A stretch of 64,000 nt of DNA from Caulobacter sp. FWC26 (GTDB lineage: Bacteria > Pseudomonadota > Alphaproteobacteria > Caulobacterales > Caulobacteraceae), in the NCBI RefSeq assembly GCF_002742645.2, contig NZ_CP033875.1, positions 3,512,001-3,576,000 on the forward strand, given 5' to 3'. Of this stretch, positions 1-8,722 are shown piece after piece. Both the position numbers and the translations under genes were made by a program. The stretch's first letter is position 1. Each line of letters opens with the position of its first letter. The notes below the pieces were generated by a model that saw only the letters and a program-made list of their open reading frames with translations, had not been told where the DNA came from and did no database searches.

Positions 1-215
<215 letters not shown>

Positions 216-255
216 CTAACGGTTGCCGCCCGAACCGGACAGGCGCCGTCTCCCT

Positions 256-289
256 AAAAAATGGCCGCCGTGGAGAAACCACGGCGGCC
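256..289 (-). terminator. Rho-independent terminator of the TonB-dependent receptor
   Basis: On the minus strand an 11-bp perfect GC stem (263-273 with 279-289) has a 5-base loop and is followed by a six-T run (256-261). It lies about 60 bases after the receptor stop codon and before the halogenase start, so it probably separates the two transcripts or attenuates read-through. A second perfect palindrome (309-333, 12-bp arms around one base) lies between it and the receptor stop. Confidence 0.8.
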
Positions 290-351
290 GCAGGAGGTGA
301 GAGGGGGACTTGAGCGTGGCCGCCACGCTCAAGAATGCTTCAAGGTCGAGC

Positions 352-3300
352 CTACCAGCGCGCCCGGACGCCCAGCGTGTAGCGGGGCTCGAACTCGTTC
401 TGGTTGGCGTACTGGGTCTGACCCTTGGCGAAGCGGAGGTAGTAGTCCTCGATCTCGCCGGTGACGTTCGACCCGTTGAAGTAGACCGTGACGTTGTCGC
501 GAACGTTGTAGCTGACGTTCACGTCCACATAGCCGGTGGCCTTCTGCATGATCGGGATGACGGCGTTGCCGCCGCCGCCCATCGTGCCCGACAGACGGTC
601 GGTCCGGTAGTTGTAGGCCACGCGGGCCTGCAGCTTGTCGTCCTGGTACCAGCCCACCAGGTTGAACTGGTGCTTGGAGTTGTCGAAGAACGGGATCTCG
701 TCGCCGGCCAGGTCCAGACGGCTCTCGTGGCTGGGCGAGTAGGTGTAGTTGGTGTCCACACCGAAGTTCGAGATCACGCCCATGTCGGGCAGGACGTCGC
801 TGAAGGCGACCTTGGCGCCGACTTCCAGACCCTTCACCGAACCGCCGTCGCCCTGGACGGGCAGGCTGACATTGACGGTGCGGCGGATGACGCCGTCCTG
901 GTCGGGGAAGCGGCCCGTGGTGGTGCCGCCGGTCACGAAGCTGTCGATCTTCAGCTTGAAGGCCGAGATGTTCAGCATCGAGGCGCGACCGAAGTAGTAC
1001 TCGATGGCGCCGTCGAAGTTCGAGGCCCGCCACGGATCCAGGTTCGGGTTGCCCGAGGCGCTGGCGCCGGTGACGCAGCGGACGTTCGGCAGGGCCGCGC
1101 CGCAGTCGGCGGTGAAGATCGACAGGCCGCCGCCATAGTTGCCCAGATCCAGCGGTTGCATGGTCTTGGCGTAGGCGAAGCGGAACTTCCAGTTGTCGTT
1201 CAGGTCATAGACTGCGTTCAGCGACGGCAGCCAGTCGGTGTACTTGCGCTTGCTGACCGAGTCGCCCGCATCGGCGTTGGTGTCGCCGTAGTTGCGGGTG
1301 TCGCCCGTGAGGTTCTGCTTCACGTTCAGTTCGGTCTGGATCACGCGCAGACCGAAGTCGCCGTGCAGGTTGCCGATCTCGAAGTTGGCCGCGCCGTAGG
1401 CGCTCTGCTCCTTCATGGTGACGTCATAGGTCTGGCCCGGAACGGTCACGCGGATGGCGCCGCCGAACACCTTCTTGTGGAAGGCTTCCGCGTCGTCGAA
1501 ATCGTGCGGATCGATGGCCCAGAAGCCCGGGATGCCCGAGGTGACGCCGCCCAGGTCGTCGACCCAGATGGTGTTGTTGTAGGTCGAGAGCTTGGTCGGA
1601 CGGTTGACCGTGTAGCCCTGGAACACCGGCTTGCCGGTGATCGGATCGGGCACGAACTCGCCGGCCTGGCACTGGTTCTGACTCATGACGACGTCGATGG
1701 CCTTCCACTGGGCCTCGCAGCCGCCGGCCGGAACGGGCGAACCATTGGCCTGCACCGCGCCGGGAACGCCGCCGTAGAAGCCCGAGAACAGGTGGAATTG
1801 CTCGACGCTGACCGAACGGTCGCTCTGGCGAACGCCGGCGTCGATCTTGGTGATGAAGCCCAGGAACTTGTCGTCGAAGCGATAGTGACCCTCGGCGCGG
1901 AACACGTTCATGTCCGAGCTGACTTCGTTATTGCCCTCGGACGAGAACGCGCCGATCGCGTAGCTGTCCTTGTTGGCCATGTAGTCCTTGAGCGACTTGC
2001 CCGCGCCCAGGCCGCCGGTGATCGCACGGTCGAAGCCGCTCCACACCGGGTGATCGCCGCTGATGTTGTAGTGCAGCTGCGGGTTCTGGCCGTAGCCCAG
2101 CGGGTTCGGGTTCAGATAGCAGCCGCCGGCGCTGCCGACGACGGCGTTGCTGCGCTGCGCCGCCGGGTACTGGTCGCAGATGCCCTTCGGATAGAAGGTG
2201 CCGCGCGTGCGGTCGTTGGCGTCGCGGAACAGGTTGAAGCGGCCCGCGCCGTACTGCCAGTTCGACAGGTCGCCCTGCGCCTGGCCGTTCATGCTGAGAC
2301 GGTCGCCGCTGGCGCGGATGGCGCGGACTTCCGAGGTGAACGGACCGCCGTTGTCGTACTTCAGTTCGAGGTTGTAGTTCTTCGATTCCGACTTGGTGGT
2401 GCGGTTGACGGTGAACGAGTTCACCCACCAAGCGTCGATGTCGTACTCGTCGACGGCGGCCCAGGGGCGACCGTTGGCCGGGCTGTTGACGCCGGTGTTC
2501 TGGAACACGGTGGGCTTGGTCCAGACGCCGAACGCGCCGCCGTCCCAGCGGTTGGAGATGTTGATGCCGGCGCCGCGATTGTACTCGTCGAGCTTGGCGT
2601 AGAAGCCTTCGGCGATCAGGGTGAAACCTTCGCCCAGGTCGGCCTGGAACGAGGCGTTGACGCCCAGGCGCTTACGCTCGACCACGCGGTTGAAGCTCTC
2701 GAAGCCGTGCGGCGAAACGAAGTTGGTCGAGGCCGAACCGCCCCAGTCGTTGTTGCCCGACAAGCCAACGACGCCCGAGGAGTTGTTGCCGAGGTTCGAC
2801 TTGCTGCCGGCGGCCGACAGCATCAGGCCGACGCGATCGTTGCGCCAGTTCAGCACGCCGTTCAGCAGGTAGTCGTCCTTCTTGGTCCGCTCGCCGCGCT
2901 GGGCTTCGGCCGCGCCGGTGACCGTAAAGCCGTTCTTGAAGTCGAACGGACGACGGGTCTTCAGATCGAGCGTGCCCGAGATGCCCGACAGGGCGTTGCG
3001 CGGGTTGGTCGACTTGTAGACCAGCACCTGGTTCATCAGCTGCGAGGGCACGTCCAGCAGGTTCGGCTGGGCCGAGCCCATGTTGCCGGCGCTGAGATAC
3101 TGTTCGCCGTTCAGCAGGGTGATGACCTGGGCCAGGCCACGGATGTTGACGGTGGCGCCTTCACCGGCGTTGCGCTGGATCTGCACGCCCGAGATGCGCT
3201 GCAGCGAGTCGGCGATGGTGACGTCGGGCAGCTTGCCGATGTCTTCGGCCGAGATCGCGTCGACGATCGCGGCTTCCTTGCGCTTCAGATCAACCGATTT

Positions 3301-3465
3301 CAGTTGCGAGCCGCGGACGCCGGTGACGACGATTTCCTCGACTTGCGTGTCGCCGGCCGCCTGCTGGGCGAAGGCCCCGCTGGTCAGGGCCAGTTGCGAC
3401 GCGCCGGCGACCAGCGCCAGCGTCAGTCCGCGCTTGAGCACGGATTTCCTTGCTTCCTGTGACAA
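352..3465 (-). CDS. TonB-dependent receptor (outer-membrane substrate transporter)
   Basis: A 1037-residue outer-membrane protein. Residues 1-34 form a signal peptide ending AFAQ. A TonB box (EEIVVTGVR) follows at about 43-51. A plug domain with SAEDIGKLPDVTIADSLQRI and VNIRGL comes next, then a long beta-barrel ending in the aromatic-rich YTLGVRARW. The pattern is that of the large carbohydrate-type receptors of Caulobacter. The start is TTG with a GGGGAG ribosome site a few bases upstream; a GTG eight codons later is the alternative. It is divergent from a LacI regulator and a GH3 glycosidase, so import of an oligosaccharide or glycoside is the likely role. The substrate cannot be read from sequence. 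Confidence 0.93.
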   Translation of the reverse strand: MSQEARKSVLKRGLTLALVAGASQLALTSGAFAQQAAGDTQVEEIVVTGVRGSQLKSVDLKRKEAAIVDAISAEDIGKLPDVTIADSLQRISGVQIQRNAGEGATVNIRGLAQVITLLNGEQYLSAGNMGSAQPNLLDVPSQLMNQVLVYKSTNPRNALSGISGTLDLKTRRPFDFKNGFTVTGAAEAQRGERTKKDDYLLNGVLNWRNDRVGLMLSAAGSKSNLGNNSSGVVGLSGNNDWGGSASTNFVSPHGFESFNRVVERKRLGVNASFQADLGEGFTLIAEGFYAKLDEYNRGAGINISNRWDGGAFGVWTKPTVFQNTGVNSPANGRPWAAVDEYDIDAWWVNSFTVNRTTKSESKNYNLELKYDNGGPFTSEVRAIRASGDRLSMNGQAQGDLSNWQYGAGRFNLFRDANDRTRGTFYPKGICDQYPAAQRSNAVVGSAGGCYLNPNPLGYGQNPQLHYNISGDHPVWSGFDRAITGGLGAGKSLKDYMANKDSYAIGAFSSEGNNEVSSDMNVFRAEGHYRFDDKFLGFITKIDAGVRQSDRSVSVEQFHLFSGFYGGVPGAVQANGSPVPAGGCEAQWKAIDVVMSQNQCQAGEFVPDPITGKPVFQGYTVNRPTKLSTYNNTIWVDDLGGVTSGIPGFWAIDPHDFDDAEAFHKKVFGGAIRVTVPGQTYDVTMKEQSAYGAANFEIGNLHGDFGLRVIQTELNVKQNLTGDTRNYGDTNADAGDSVSKRKYTDWLPSLNAVYDLNDNWKFRFAYAKTMQPLDLGNYGGGLSIFTADCGAALPNVRCVTGASASGNPNLDPWRASNFDGAIEYYFGRASMLNISAFKLKIDSFVTGGTTTGRFPDQDGVIRRTVNVSLPVQGDGGSVKGLEVGAKVAFSDVLPDMGVISNFGVDTNYTYSPSHESRLDLAGDEIPFFDNSKHQFNLVGWYQDDKLQARVAYNYRTDRLSGTMGGGGNAVIPIMQKATGYVDVNVSYNVRDNVTVYFNGSNVTGEIEDYYLRFAKGQTQYANQNEFEPRYTLGVRARW

Positions 3466-3772
3466 TTGCTCGCTCCCCAGAGTAGATCGTTCTTATTGGC
3501 CGCTCGACCGCGCCTCGGGCCGCCGCTCTGTTGGCGGCTGACGAGACCCGGCGAGGCTTGGCTGGCTTGTCCAGGCGCTTGTCTTGCGACTGTCCAAAAT
3601 CCTTCGGCGGCCCCGGCGCCCGGTCGTCCGATTCCGGCCCCGCGCCCTCCTCGAACGGCGTCACAATCCGTAAATGTCCCGGGCAAGTCAACAAGAATGT
3701 CAACGTTGTCATTCCCGGCCCACAAGGGTTTCCAGCAGGCGCGGCGGGCCGATAGGCCTTAGCCGTCAACGA

Positions 3773-3786
3773 TGATAACGCTACCA
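3773..3786. promoter_or_regulatory. Candidate LacI-family operator
   Basis: The 14-mer TGATAACGCTACCA is an imperfect palindrome centred on the C-G step typical of LacI-family operators; its halves match at 5 of 7 positions. The reverse complement, TGGTAGCGTTATCA, resembles the xyl-box described in Xanthomonas from memory (TGGTAGCGCTAACA). It lies between a TonB-dependent receptor and the LacI gene. Binding is inferred, not shown. Confidence 0.5.
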
Positions 3787-3803
3787 CTAATAGCGGAGCT
3801 TAG

Positions 3804-3829
3804 AGGACAATCACTGTTTTTATTGTCCT
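3804..3829. promoter_or_regulatory. Inverted repeat AGGACAAT-N10-ATTGTCCT
   Basis: Perfect 8-bp arms at 3804-3811 and 3822-3829 around a 10-base AT-rich spacer. A third copy of ATTGTCCT occurs at 3957-3964, next to a GGACA-N8-TGTCC pair (3934-3951). The repeated half-site in one promoter region suggests a protein-binding site, possibly for a second regulator besides LacI. The regulator is unknown. Confidence 0.4.
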
Positions 3830-4114
3830 TTTTTCTGCCGGCTTGTAGGCGCGACGCGCCTCCCCAGCGGGCCGGAACGCAGGGCGCGGACGCGACGCCC
3901 CATCCCCCTCGAAGCGCTCGGAAACGATCTTATGGACAGCGTTAGATGTCCTGAAAATTGTCCTACTGACCGTCCATTTTGACCCATTTTTGTCCCGAGC
4001 TCATGACAGGCCAGACAACATCAACTATGACTTCAGTCTATCGTCGTCTTGCGAGCGCCGCCTTTCGCTGGTGGGGTGCGCAGAGAAACGGGCGGCGAGC
4101 GGGCATGGAAACCA

Positions 4115-5158
4115 ATGACGACGATCACTGACGTGGCCGAGCGGGCGGGCGTTTCGCCCAAGACCGTCTCCCGCGTCCTCAACGATCATGAGAGCGTCAG
4201 CGCCAAGACGCGCGATCGCGTCCGCGTGGCCATGCAGGATCTCGGCTACCAGCCCAGCGCCGTCGCCCGCAGCCTCCGCTCGCAGGGCTCAGGATCGGTC
4301 GGCGTGCTGATGGGCGACCCGTCGGGCGGCTATCATACCCGCGTGCATCACGCCTTGCTGGTGGCCTGCGTCGAGACCGGCCGCCACCTGTCGGTGGACC
4401 TGTCCGAAGGGCCGATCCCCGGATGGCAGGACCGGGTCCGCGCCTTCGTGCAGGACGGCGGCATCCGCGAAATGATCCTGCTGCCGCCGGAATGCGATTT
4501 CGGCCCGATGAAGGAGCTGATGCGCGAGCTGGACGTGCGCTGCGTGCTGATCACGCCCACCACGCCGGACCCGCAGTTCCCCGCCATCGGCATGGACGAT
4601 CGCGCCGCCGCGCGCGAGGTGGTCGAGCATCTGTTCTCGCTCGGCCATGTCCGTATCGGCCACATCGCCGGCCACCCCGACCACGCCGCCAGCACCCATC
4701 GCCGCAACGGCTTCCTGGAGGCCTACGCCGCGCGTGGCCTGCCCCGCCCGCCGGCGGAGCTGATCGTGCAGGGCGAGTTCACCTTCAAGACCGGGCTCGA
4801 GGCGGCCAAGGCGCTGCTGGACATCGACAACCCGCCGACGGCGATCTTCGCGGCCAATGACGACATGGCCGCCGCCACCTGCATGGAGGCCCAGCGGCGC
4901 GGCCTGCGGATCCCCGACGACCTGTCGGTGGTCGGCTTCGACGACGCGCCGATCGCCGGCGTGATCTGGCCCAGCCTGACCACCATTCGCCAACCCTTCG
5001 ACCAGATGGCCCTGCGCGCGATGCAGACCTTCGCGGCGTGGAACGCCAACGAGGGCGCGGGAAAGACCAACACCCCCTTCCTCGCGCAGCACAGCCTGGT
5101 GGTGCGCGAATCCACCGGTCCGGTCCGGACCGACGCCCCGCCCCGGCGCAAGACCTGA
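4115..5158 (+). CDS. LacI-family transcriptional regulator
   Basis: A 347-residue regulator. The N-terminus (MTTITDVAERAGVSPKTVSR, continuing VLNDHESVS) is a textbook LacI helix-turn-helix with the hinge helix (AVARSLRSQ) at about 50-60. A periplasmic-binding-protein-like ligand domain follows, with GHIAGHPD, AIFAANDDMA and VVGFDDAPIA. The ATG at 4115 is preferred over an upstream start at 4049 because the family begins a few residues before the helix-turn-helix. It precedes the GH3 gene by 60 bases on the same strand and is divergent from the receptor, so it probably represses both until a sugar is present. The ligand is not known; xylo- or gluco-oligosaccharide is a guess from the operator resemblance. 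Confidence 0.93.
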   Translation: MTTITDVAERAGVSPKTVSRVLNDHESVSAKTRDRVRVAMQDLGYQPSAVARSLRSQGSGSVGVLMGDPSGGYHTRVHHALLVACVETGRHLSVDLSEGPIPGWQDRVRAFVQDGGIREMILLPPECDFGPMKELMRELDVRCVLITPTTPDPQFPAIGMDDRAAAREVVEHLFSLGHVRIGHIAGHPDHAASTHRRNGFLEAYAARGLPRPPAELIVQGEFTFKTGLEAAKALLDIDNPPTAIFAANDDMAAATCMEAQRRGLRIPDDLSVVGFDDAPIAGVIWPSLTTIRQPFDQMALRAMQTFAAWNANEGAGKTNTPFLAQHSLVVRESTGPVRTDAPPRRKT

Positions 5159-5218
5159 CACCCCTGCCCGCCGCAGCCTGAACGCCGCGCGGGCCAAGAA
5201 GACCACGACGGAGGAAAC

Positions 5219-7495
5219 ATGACTCGGACGACCTTGCGGGGCCTCTCCCTCGCCCTGCTGATCGGCGCCTCGGCCTCGGCGCTGACGGTCGCCCCCGCCG
5301 TGGCGGACAGCGCCAAACCCGTCGCCGCGCCCGCGCATCCGTGGATGGACAAGCGCCTCGACGCTGACAAGCGCGCCGATCTCGTGCTCAAGGCCATGAC
5401 CAACGATGAGAAGTTCACGCTGATCTTTGGCTATTTCGGCGCCGACATGAAGCCGAAGTACACCCGCATCCCCGACTCCCTGCCGGGCTCGGCTGGCTAT
5501 GTCGCCGGCGTGCCGCGCCTGGGCATTCCGGCCCAGTTCCAGACCGACGCCGGCGTCGGGGTCGCCACCCAGGGCAGCGCCAAGGACTTCCGCGAGCGCA
5601 CAGCCCTGCCCTCGGGCATGGCCACTACCGCGACCTGGAACCCCGAGCTGGCCTTCAAGGGCGGCGCGATGATCGGCAAGGAAGCCCGCGACTCCGGCTT
5701 CAACGTGCAACTGGCCGGCGGCGTGAACCTGGTCCGCGAGCCGCGCAACGGCCGCAACTTCGAATATGGCGGCGAAGACCCCCTGCTGGCCGGCGTGATG
5801 GTCGCGGCGCAGATCCGGGGCATCCAGTCCAACAACATCATCTCGACCATCAAGCACTATGCGCTGAACGCTCAGGAGACCGGGCGCTTCGTGGTCAGCT
5901 CGAACATCGACGACGCCGCCGCGCGGATGTCCGACCTCCTGGCGTTCCAGTTCGCCATCGAGCAGTCCGACCCGCACTCGGTGATGTGCGCCTATAACCG
6001 CGTCAATGGCGACTATGCCTGCGAGAACGACTGGCTGCTGAACACGGTCCTCAAGAAGGACTGGGGCTACAAGGGCTATGTCATGTCCGACTGGGGCGCG
6101 GCCCATTCGTCGGCCAAGGCCGCCAATGCCGGCCTGGACCAGGAGTCGGCCGGCGACGCCTTCGACAAGCAGCCCTTCTTCGCCGCCCCGCTGAAGGCCG
6201 ATCTGGCCTCAGGCGCCGTCAGCCAGGCCCGCATCGACGACATGGCCCGCCGCGTGCTGCGCGCGATGTTCGCCAGCGGGGTGGTCGACCACCCGCTGAA
6301 GGGCGCGCCGATGGCTCTGCCGGCCGAGACCCTGGCCGCCCACGCCAAGATCACCCAGGCCGACGCCGAGGAGGGCATCGTCCTCCTGAAGAACGACGGC
6401 GACCTGCTGCCGCTGGCCAAGACCGCCAAGACGATCGCCGTGATCGGCGCCCATGCGAATGTGGGCGTGCTGTCGGGCGGCGGCTCCTCGCAGGTCTATC
6501 CGGTCGGCGGCCGCGCCGTGCAGGGCCTGGAGCCCAAGACCTGGCCGGGTCCGGTGATCTACTATCCCTCGTCGCCGCTGAAGGCGATCGCCGCCCGCTA
6601 TCCCGGCGCCAAGGTTGTCTATGACGACGGGACCGACCCGGCCCGCGCCGCCAGCCTGGCGGCGTCCAGCGATCTGGCCCTGGTCTTCGCCGACCAGTGG
6701 ACGACCGAGTCCGTTGACGTCCAGACCCTGAACCTGCCCAAGAACCAGGACGCCACAATCGACGCCGTGGCCTCGGCCAACAAGAAGACCGTCGTGGTGC
6801 TGCTGACTGGCGGCCCCGTCGCCATGCCGTGGCTCGACAAGGTCGGCGCCGTGGTCGAGGCCTGGTTCCCCGGCACGGCCGGCGGCGAGGCCATCGCCCG
6901 CGTCCTGACCGGCGAGGTCGACGCCTCGGGGCGCCTGCCGGTGACCTTCCCCAAGAGCGTCGCCGAACTGCCGCGTCCCAAGCTGGATGGCCTGGGCAAG
7001 CCGGACGGTGAGATGTTCGACGTCGACTACACGCTGGAAGGCGCCGCCGTCGGCTACAAGTGGTACGACCTGAAGAAGATCGAGCCGCTGTTCGCCTTCG
7101 GCCACGGCCTGTCCTACACCAAGTTCGCCTATTCGAACCTCACGGCCAGCGCCGCCGGCGACAAGCTGACGGTCAGCTTCGACGTCAAGAACGTCGGCCA
7201 GCGTCCCGGCAAGGACGTGCCGCAGGTCTATGTCGGCCCCAAGGCGGGAGGCTGGGAAGCGCCCAAACGCCTGGCCGGCTTCCAGAAGGTTTCCCTCGCC
7301 CCCGGCGCCAGCCAGCGCGTGACGGTCACGGTCGACCCGCGCCTGCTGGCCGTCTGGGACAGCAAGGCGCACGGCTGGGCGATCGCGGCCGGCCAGTACG
7401 ACATCGCCCTGGGCGCTTCGTCCCGGGCCATCTCCTCCACCGCCCAGGTCACCCTGGCGGCCCGGAGCCTGCCGGTTTCACCGGCGGCGAAGTAG
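5219..7495 (+). CDS. Exported glycoside hydrolase family 3 (beta-glucosidase/xylosidase type)
   Basis: A 758-residue enzyme with an N-terminal signal peptide (hydrophobic stretch about 8-28, ending AVADS), so probably periplasmic. The GH3 catalytic domain shows KHYALN (Lys212-His213) and the nucleophile motif VMSDWG (Asp291). A GH3 C-terminal domain (about 390-610) has LLKNDGDLLPL and WFPGTAGGEA, and a fibronectin-III-like domain closes the protein (PQVYVGP). This is the full BglX-like architecture. A GGAGGAAAC ribosome site precedes the ATG. It releases monosaccharide from beta-linked oligosaccharides, consistent with the adjacent receptor and LacI regulator. Glucose versus xylose specificity is undecided. 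Confidence 0.93.
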   Translation: MTRTTLRGLSLALLIGASASALTVAPAVADSAKPVAAPAHPWMDKRLDADKRADLVLKAMTNDEKFTLIFGYFGADMKPKYTRIPDSLPGSAGYVAGVPRLGIPAQFQTDAGVGVATQGSAKDFRERTALPSGMATTATWNPELAFKGGAMIGKEARDSGFNVQLAGGVNLVREPRNGRNFEYGGEDPLLAGVMVAAQIRGIQSNNIISTIKHYALNAQETGRFVVSSNIDDAAARMSDLLAFQFAIEQSDPHSVMCAYNRVNGDYACENDWLLNTVLKKDWGYKGYVMSDWGAAHSSAKAANAGLDQESAGDAFDKQPFFAAPLKADLASGAVSQARIDDMARRVLRAMFASGVVDHPLKGAPMALPAETLAAHAKITQADAEEGIVLLKNDGDLLPLAKTAKTIAVIGAHANVGVLSGGGSSQVYPVGGRAVQGLEPKTWPGPVIYYPSSPLKAIAARYPGAKVVYDDGTDPARAASLAASSDLALVFADQWTTESVDVQTLNLPKNQDATIDAVASANKKTVVVLLTGGPVAMPWLDKVGAVVEAWFPGTAGGEAIARVLTGEVDASGRLPVTFPKSVAELPRPKLDGLGKPDGEMFDVDYTLEGAAVGYKWYDLKKIEPLFAFGHGLSYTKFAYSNLTASAAGDKLTVSFDVKNVGQRPGKDVPQVYVGPKAGGWEAPKRLAGFQKVSLAPGASQRVTVTVDPRLLAVWDSKAHGWAIAAGQYDIALGASSRAISSTAQVTLAARSLPVSPAAK

Positions 7496-7555
7496 CGAGC
7501 GGGCGGGAAGCGGCTGCACGCCTCCCGCTGTTCCCTGCGTTCTTCCCCCCCTCCA

Positions 7556-7589
7556 GGAGCGCCGCCCCCACGCGGCGCTCCCTTTTTTT
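7556..7589 (+). terminator. Rho-independent terminator after the GH3 gene
   Basis: A perfect 10-bp GC stem (7556-7565 with 7572-7581), a 6-base loop and a T7 run at 7583-7589. It separates the GH3 gene from the downstream oxidoreductase. Confidence 0.9.
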
Positions 7590-7666
7590 GGCTGTTGGTT
7601 TGCCTCCTGGCATTTGTCGCATAATCAGGGCCACCGCCCTGTCGCGGCGAAGGGGAGACAAACAGC

Positions 7667-8590
7667 GTGATCCGGATCGGCCTCGTGGGCCTGGGCAAGA
7701 TCGCCCACGACCAGCACCTTCCCGCCCTCGCCGAGGACTCGCGATTTTCGCTGGTCGCCGCCGCCAGCCACGGCCGCCCGACCCATGGCGAGCTGCCAGT
7801 GTTTCACGACCTCGAGGAGCTTCTGGCGAAGGGTCCGGCGGTGGACGCCGTGGCGCTGTGCACCCCACCTCAGGTTCGGCGCGAGACGGCGCTGACGGCG
7901 CTGCGCGCGGGCAAGCACGTCTTCCTCGAAAAGCCGCCCGGCGTCACCGTCGGCGAGGTCAAGGAACTGGCCGCCGTGGCGCGCGACCAGGGCGTCGTCC
8001 TGTTCACCAGTTGGCACTCGCGCTTCGCCGCCGGGGTCCCCAAGGCCAAGGCCTGGCTGGCGGAGCGCAAGCTCCAGAAGCTGGCTATAGAATGGCGCGA
8101 GGACGTGCGGCGCTGGCATCCGGGCCAGACCTGGATCTGGCAGGCCGGCGGCATGGGCGTCTTCGATCCGGCCATCAACGCCCTGTCGATCCTGACCGAG
8201 ATCATGCCCGCCGAGGTGTTCGTCACCGGCGCGACGCTGCAGGTCCCCGAGAACGTTCAGGCGCCAATCGCCGGCCATGTCGACATGACTACGCTGGCCG
8301 GCGCGCCAATCACCGCCGATCTCGACTTCCTGCAGACCGGTCCGCAGACCTGGGACATCACCGCCTGGACCGATGAGGGCGTACTGAAGCTGTCGCTGGG
8401 CGGGGCCGAGCTGACGATCGACGGCCAGGCCGTCGAGGTCGGCGACAATCGCGAGTATTCCGGCCTCTACGACCGCTTCGCGACCCTGATCGCCGAGGGG
8501 CGTTCGGAGGTCGATATCCGGCCGCTGTCACTGGTGGCGGACGCGTTCCTGGTCGGGGATCGGGAGAGCGTTGAGGCGTTTATAGAATAG
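7667..8590 (+). CDS. Gfo/Idh/MocA-family sugar dehydrogenase (galactose 1-dehydrogenase-like)
   Basis: A 307-residue NAD(P)-dependent oxidoreductase. The N-terminal Rossmann fold starts IRIGLVGLGKIAHDQHLPAL, and EKPPGV is the conserved Lys-Pro motif of the Gfo/Idh/MocA family (Lys about residue 92). No signal peptide is visible, so it is cytoplasmic. The AHDQHLPAL region resembles D-galactose or L-arabinose 1-dehydrogenases of non-phosphorylating pathways. It has its own upstream gap with a terminator, so it is likely a separate transcript, but its position beside a glycosidase suggests it oxidises the released sugar. Substrate assignment is inference. Confidence 0.85.
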   Translation: MIRIGLVGLGKIAHDQHLPALAEDSRFSLVAAASHGRPTHGELPVFHDLEELLAKGPAVDAVALCTPPQVRRETALTALRAGKHVFLEKPPGVTVGEVKELAAVARDQGVVLFTSWHSRFAAGVPKAKAWLAERKLQKLAIEWREDVRRWHPGQTWIWQAGGMGVFDPAINALSILTEIMPAEVFVTGATLQVPENVQAPIAGHVDMTTLAGAPITADLDFLQTGPQTWDITAWTDEGVLKLSLGGAELTIDGQAVEVGDNREYSGLYDRFATLIAEGRSEVDIRPLSLVADAFLVGDRESVEAFIE

Positions 8591-8596
8591 GCGAGC

Positions 8597-8706
8597 GCCC
8601 CCTCCGGGCCTTCGGCCCTCCTCCCCCAGAGGGGGAAGAAGGCGCTGCGATCCTTCCGCCCCCTCTGGGGGCGGACGACCTCGCGAAGCGAGGTCAGGTG
8701 GGGGCC
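8597..8706. repeat. Intergenic palindromic repeat, family C
   Basis: A compound element with GCCCCCTCC, a GGCCTTCGGCC hairpin, CCCCCAGAGGGGG, CCCCCTCTGGGGG and an inverted CGACCTCGCGAAGCGAGGTC. The same arrangement recurs at 63799-63906 with compensated base changes in the stems. It lies at the 3' ends of two convergent genes. Confidence 0.85.
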
Positions 8707-8722
8707 TTGCTGAGCAAGCCGC

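Larger units (their letters stand above)
3466..4114. other. Long divergent regulatory region between receptor and LacI gene
   Basis: A 649-base gap without a credible gene. Open frames inside it are Pro/Arg-rich and lack homology features. The half nearer the lacI-type gene is AT-richer. It contains a LacI-type operator candidate at 3773-3786, an inverted repeat at 3804-3829, and further TGTCC/GGACA half-sites at 3934-3964. Both divergent promoters must lie here, but I could not assign -35/-10 boxes confidently. Confidence 0.6.

Noticed and set aside
310..3462. Long plus-strand open frame opposite the TonB-dependent receptor
   Set aside because: It is the antisense shadow of the receptor: Val/Ala/Asp/Gly-rich low-complexity translation without motifs, while the minus strand shows a signal peptide, TonB box and barrel.
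4049..4114. Upstream start for the LacI regulator
   Set aside because: The extra 22 residues (MRAPPFAGGV...) are not LacI-like, and the family starts just before the helix-turn-helix at MTTITDVAERAG.
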